NCBI GenBank assembly: GCA_009823395.1
Contig: CM020516.1
Span: forward strand, 8,015,001 to 8,079,000
Length of the DNA: 64,000 nt
Reading direction: 5' to 3'
From: Thamnaconus septentrionalis
Lineage: Eukaryota; Chordata; Actinopteri; Tetraodontiformes; Monacanthidae
Made by a program: the position numbers and the translations under genes. Position 1 is the stretch's first letter. Each line of letters starts with the position of its first letter. The notes beneath the pieces are model-generated. The model saw only the letters and a program-made list of their open reading frames with translations. It made no database searches and had not been told where the DNA came from. Shown piece after piece: positions 58,445 to 64,000 of this stretch.

Positions 58445-61400
58445 ACAGGCATGTCTGAGTGTCTAAGAGTGCCATGTCTAAAGGGTTCCAGAAACTTGTT
58501 ACTGAGCCTGTCAGAAAGCGGCGGGACCCACCGCCGAGGTGAGGATGTGTGTGAAATCCCCCGAGCCATCAGCGCCGACCCTGCAGCATAACAACCTGTC
58601 TTCACCTTCCACGTGGAGGCGGAATTTAAGAATTTAATTATTTTTTTTTGCTCCCCTCTCGCACTCTCACTCTCAGCTAAAACTCTCAGTGACTAAAGCG
58701 CATCGAGTTGCGCACCGTCGGATGAAACCGAGAAGGTTTGGTGGTGATTTGGGCCGATTGTTGTCCTCCTTAAATATTTAACTGTTCAACAACTGTCCCG
58801 TATGGTCGCAGCGGGGGTCAAAATCTGCCTCCCCCTTATTGGCCGTTCATCTCTTGTTGCGTCCTCATCAGTCATCGACAAAGAACAGAACGCGATGACA
58901 AAGTCGCTCTGGTTTGCGCTGTCGTTCCTGCCTCCGGTCCCGATAACTCGGCCCCTCTGCACAACCTCTCGCCCGCCATCATTATTGTTTCACTTCCTCT
59001 GCCTTGTTATTTTCTCACGCCGAGCCGCCGTCAAACTGCCTGCCGTCTGTTTATGGCTGCCGGTGCCAGTGTAAGCAGGATTCTGACTCTCTGCTGCAGT
59101 AATCTGGATTGCAGCAGCAACAGGAAAGAAAAAAAAAACAAAAAAAAAACACCCTCCCCAATAAAAGCAGATCTCCTGGCTGCCCGCAGTCATAAAGGAG
59201 AATAAACAAGGTTAGGCAGAATAATTACGCTGAGCTGCTTCCTGGTATTTAAGGGCTTACTGGACGTCCTCCGCTGTGTGGAGACGCGTCTCGTTGCTGG
59301 GTTTCTCCGCCGCGTACGAGAGTTCACAGCGGTTCCGTCTGCAGCCGCTGACTTTTAAAACAAGTTCTCACACCAGGCAACAAAGTTCTTGTTGCCACTG
59401 CTGATGCAAACTAGCCTTGAAAATCATATAAAGTGCAAAATAAACACTATTTCTAAGGATGTTTTCGAGGGAATCAGCCCTTTGTGATGTCACAAAGGGG
59501 AAGTGACAACCCGCCCCCAGGCTGCAACACTCGGGTGTTCCATCCACCTTTGTTGGTCCCCCTTCCAAGTATGTGCACGTTCCCAGCAGAGCTCGGCTCC
59601 TGCAGGACTGAGCCAATGTGCTGCTCTCTGCAGATCTATCGCCATCTTCTTTTTCCATAATTAATCATGCGAAGCCGCTGCGCCGGGATCCGGGATGAAA
59701 AAAGTAATGAAGACGCGTGAATGGCTATAATATGCCCACCTCAAAGAAAAAAAAATAATGAAAAAGGAAAACGCCGACGCTGGTGTTCGGGCTTCTGCCC
59801 TCAGTTGAACTCCTCCTCTGACCACATCAGCGGCTCGCCGACCCACGGCTGAGTGATACCCACAGGTGAGACACGCGAGCCGAGTGGGGAGTTGATTTAT
59901 AGCTCCCCATTATTTGCTCTAAAGTCGTCCTGATTCGCTCTCCCCGGAGACCAAGCTGGCACGTCGCCTCAAGTCATTTTTCACCCAGAGGAGGGCGGCG
60001 TCGCGCCCTTATTTCTTCGCTTTCCCCCCCACTTTTTTTTAATTTGGCTTATCAGCTCAGGACATCCTCTAATATTTGAGAGGAGAGAACCTTTCTAATG
60101 ACGATGGCAATAAGGGAATGAATATCTTTGAGAGAGCGAGCGAGCGAGAGAGAAAGAGATTGGACTTGGCTGAAATAGACAACGCTGATGAACTGCAATC
60201 ACACGTGAAGTTAATTGTGTCCTTATTTGGCTCTCTGGCTTCAGGGAACCGGGGGACACAGCGATTACGGCGACTCTTGTCACACTCTGGCTACATAAGA
60301 TAATTCTCACCACCTGGATTCGCAGGAGCGCTGAGACACTTGGGGTCAGTTGGGAAGGATCAATGTGAGCAGATGGGGATGTTTCTCACACTCCATTTCA
60401 CGGTTGGGCATATTATAAAGCGCACAATATGTGTTTCCCCAACAGTCTTTCAGTATATCTGAACGCCATCAGCAAAACAGGTTCACATTTTGGTATCTGT
60501 TCAGAGGAAAATGTTTTTCCTTCCTTTTTTTTTATTGTTAACAAGGCAAAAAGAAACTAAAACATGCAGGATTTAGTGAAGATAAATGAGGGTTTTAGGA
60601 GATTTTTCTTGGTAACTAGTGTAAAGTAATTTTTTGCGACTTTATGGATAAATCATATCATACAATTTCCAATTAAAGGGAAAAAAGTAGGAAAAGTGAC
60701 CTTAGCATGCTGAGAACTTCAGCATGAGAACTTCCAACAATTTTCCTTCCACATTGTGTGATCGGTACGTTCACCAGGGGCCAGCGGGTCAAACTGACCA
60801 CTTCAGCCTCAGACCATCAGCTGCTGCACAAACAAACAGCAGGTGCGGTGACTGCGGAAAGTCAATCAGCCACATGGGGCTGGAGAGCAGCGACGTTTGA
60901 CCTCCAGCCATTTGCTTCTCCGCAGTGCGGAAGACGGCCAACGGTCGCAAAACGTTCTGAGGATAAAAAGTGATTGGACGTGAAGCAGGCGGCCAATGGG
61001 CAGATTAAGAAGAGTGGTTGTGCTCTTGCTTTCCCCTGCAGGGAGATCGCTTCTAAAATTGCTCCCTTCTACTGACGTTTTTTTTTTTCTTATTTGCATT
61101 GGTTTTGTATTTATTTATTCAGCCTTTAATGAAGCAGGTTATTGCCACTTAGATTAAAGATCTCTTTTACGAGGGAGACGCTGGCCAAGAGGGCTGTTCG
61201 CTGCAGAGTCCAGATTAAAACCTTTTCTTTGTGACAAGCAGACCAAAAAAAAAAAAATTGGAGAAAATTCGACAGGCAGTCTGTGAAACATTTTGTCAGA
61301 TTTCAGGCTTGACAGCATGTTGAAATATTTAATTTAGGCTGTCAGGTTTTCTCGTGTTCTGGCGTGTCTGTCAGTGTCTGACAGGACTCTGTGTTTTTCG

Positions 61401-64000
61401 CCGTCACTGCTGGAGCTGCTGGAGGAGTCACTCTGACGCTCAGCGCGACTCCTTTACTTGTCTGCCTCCAGCACCTCTTACTCCTTTTGCAACACGGCTC
61501 TAAAACTTGTTCAGGAATTTTCTTTTTCGACTTTGTTGTAGTTCTTTTTTTTTACACAGCAAAATGTGCCCCAAGTCACTGCCTTTACAATTCTTCAAAG
61601 CAGCACAGTGCGGTATAATTTGTGTGTTGTGTGTGTTGTTTCATGAGACACACCAGCCGCCATACTTTAGAAATATTTAGAACTGGTAAAGAATCGCGGC
61701 CTTGCATCTTCTAAAGGAAAGAATGTGTCGCAGTGCACCGGCAAAGTCGAGAATTTCATGATGTAGCGGAAGCTACACTAAGCTGCACTAACGTGGCCTT
61801 TTATTGAGTTGAATGTGTCTATTGTTTCGCCCATGGTTTTTCTATACGCTGCATTGCCACACACTTTTTTGTGTGGAAAAAAACCCACTGTGGAACAATA
61901 CTGCAGCAAAGCACTGCACCAGCAAGTTTCACCGTCTTGCTTTTTGGGGGCAAGCGGCGTCGAGGAATCACGCACAGGCGTCCCGCTCGCCCGACAACCG
62001 TCCGGCTGAACCGTGCCTGACGTTCAGGAGACAAATTTTTGGAGCGTCGCTTACGGACTCTGGCGGCACCGTCTCCGCCTGCCAAGCCGTCGCTGAGCGG
62101 TTGTTCTCGTCGGCGGCGAGCGCCTGACAGATGGCCCCACGGTGTTTCGCAGCTCTTGCCACCAACTCCTGGCAGCGGGCCCACCGTTGCCAGTTTGCTG
62201 TAGATTCAGCTTATCCTGTGCAAACACGCAGTCCTTTATCCCTTTTTTTTCTCTCTCGCTCTCGTTGCGAAAGGGCAAGGCCGCAACTGGCTTATTGCGC
62301 TGCGCCCCCTTAGAAATGTTTAGTGTGACTAATAATTAGGCAGCATGTTACAGTTTAAAATATTTGTTCTTGTTTGATATAAGCATTCGTCGGGGTTGTG
62401 AACAGAGCCAATTATGCAATTGGGCGAGATTAATCTGTCGCTGGCGTTGTTCATGTGGTTGTCACAGTGGTTGAGATAACAGTTGATCATTAAACAGACA
62501 CGTGTTCTTATGTAAAACAATTTAAATGGATAAAAGATAATGTAACCTTTTCAAAAATGGTGCCATGTTGTGTTAAATTAGTTTCATAACTTTTCTTAAA
62601 ATCCTTCCTCCTTCTCGAGAAGCGGTCTGGCCTAATTAGCATGCTCTTCAGCAAACAGCCTGTTCAGCCCTCTGTTCACATTCTGCTGTTTAATCACTGG
62701 GCTTCAGCTTCCTGCTAAAGCTGATGCTTCTGTTGGACCTTCCAGATGTTTGGAATTAGATGAAAAAACAGCCCATCCACCAGGCTGCCTTGGTGTCCGG
62801 TGGCATCTCAAAGGTTCTAATGTCTAGAATATTGTGTTTTAGGAGAACTGAGGCGGGCAGAAGAAGCAAAGGATTGACTTTTCTCACATCTGGGTGGGTT
62901 CTCAGACGGGGTCAGAGACACAGATTATTGTTAGAAAACACTGATAAAGCGAATTATGCATGATATGGACCCTCGAAGTAAATCTCTGTGTGGCTTGAAG
63001 CTTTACTTCATCCGCTAGGGTTTTTTTTTCCTTTCTTTTTTCAAATAAAAACCTCTGGGTCAGAGTCGGTGTGGGTTTTGCGCATCAGCACGGCTGCTTT
63101 GCTCATTAGATGAAAATCAATAACCCCGCAGAGCCGTCTCTGTTCCGAGGATTCTGTCGAGATCGCATTTCACCCCGATACAAACCACCGCACACACACT
63201 TCATCACCCGCTGCACACACACTTCAGGTACAGTATCTCTGAGTCATGGCCCTATCATTCAGTAGCTCTCTATCCAGGGTTGTGGAAAAGCAGACACTGG
63301 GAGAGTTGATTATTTTTTTTTCACAAAAAGAAATAAAAAGAGAGACCCCATACCAATTCAATTTGAAAGCATCGTTGATTTGAATGCACATCACTGATGT
63401 CGACGCTCTGTTATACACTCGCTGTCCTCCTCAGTTGCCGCACCGCTCGGCGAATGATAGCAATCACAAAGTCATTGCTAATGTCTGCAGGGCCCACTGT
63501 CTGCCTGCACTCCCTTGGAATTTCAAATGAGCGACGACAGCAAGTCCCGTCTGCGTCCATCCCCTCAGAAACAACCGCCACGCTCCCGTGTGTGGAAGTT
63601 TGCACGCTGCACTGCCTGCAGCACGAGTTCACATCTCTGAACCCCAGGAATACTGGATGGAATTTACAAGCAGAATGTGCAGCGCCTCCTTTTTTTCCTT
63701 TTAAACCAGAGACTTGTTTTCGTGTCTTTGGACGATAGTAAGTTGTGGGGAAAAAAAGAAAGAAAACTTACACGTCAACAAACTTTCGAGAGACTGTGTC
63801 GCACTCGAGGCGAAGCTGAATTAAAGCACTTTCAGCCTGTATTTCAAAGCGCGCCAGACAACATGACTCGCCTTTTTTTTGTGGACATCACTGCTCGGGC
63901 CGGATTAGTTTCTCGAGGTTGGACACCGTGCAATGACCCGATGTTAGCTCCCGGGTCGTTTGGATTCTCGGAGCCGCGTCGGATTGCACTGCGTCTCCCT
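58439..64000. other. Unique sequence to the window end, no gene recognised
   Basis: Holds a short GAGC repeat at 60135-60150, poly-T/poly-A runs, and a duplicated CACACACACTTCA word at 63190-63224. ORFs up to 121 codons overlap on both strands around 61800-62300 in GC-rich sequence and none has a recognisable domain. Confidence 0.45.

Noticed and set aside
59480..59515. TTTGTGATGTCACAAAGGGG palindrome-like word, with TGATGTCACA words also near 23453 and 35523
   Set aside because: Only a short shared core; flanking sequences do not align by eye, so a repeat family is not supported.

Overview
The window reads as non-coding vertebrate DNA, most probably from a teleost fish (inference). The basis is the repeat content: long (CA)n tracts, a tRNA-headed SINE of a type common in fish, two copies of a non-LTR retrotransposon 3' end with the core TTTATTGATCCCAAATTGGG, hAT and Tc1/mariner-type deletion derivatives, and a hairpin whose 3' arm matches my memory of the fish microRNA miR-2187. 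Nothing prokaryotic is present: no operons, no packed ORFs. I found no protein-coding gene I can name. The ORFs are short, lie on both strands, and several are translated microsatellites or satellite units. The DNA is most simply a large intron or an intergenic interval.

Layout. 1-1.5 kb: a decayed SINE, then a hAT-like element. 3.77-3.90 kb: a complete 134-bp MITE. 4-13 kb: mostly unique sequence with a LINE-like 3' tail near 10.4 kb. 13.2-20.2 kb: repeat-rich, with three more members of the same MITE family (two carrying a Myb/SANT-like coding remnant), a 490-bp ATGG minisatellite, a long fold-back palindrome and CA tracts. 20-28 kb: mostly unique sequence with one candidate small exon and one strong splice donor. 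28.45-28.53 kb: the mir-2187 hairpin. 29.25-29.78 kb: a hAT-type MITE with a perfect 8-bp target duplication. 30.4-32.1 kb: three extreme simple-sequence tracts. 32-46 kb: mostly unique with microsatellites, tandem hairpins and two LINE tails. 46.8-49.1 kb: a hAT derivative with a transposase remnant, followed at once by a 1.48-kb satellite. 49-64 kb: mostly unique, with a Tc1-like fold-back remnant at 56.6-56.9 kb and more CA tracts.

The most unusual object is the satellite at 47,582-49,064. About eight monomers of 191 or 197 bp each combine a unique block with CCCTAA telomere-type repeats. They are organised as a 585-bp three-monomer higher-order repeat, with a near-perfect 22-bp direct repeat on either side. 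The most functionally meaningful gene-like feature is the microRNA hairpin.
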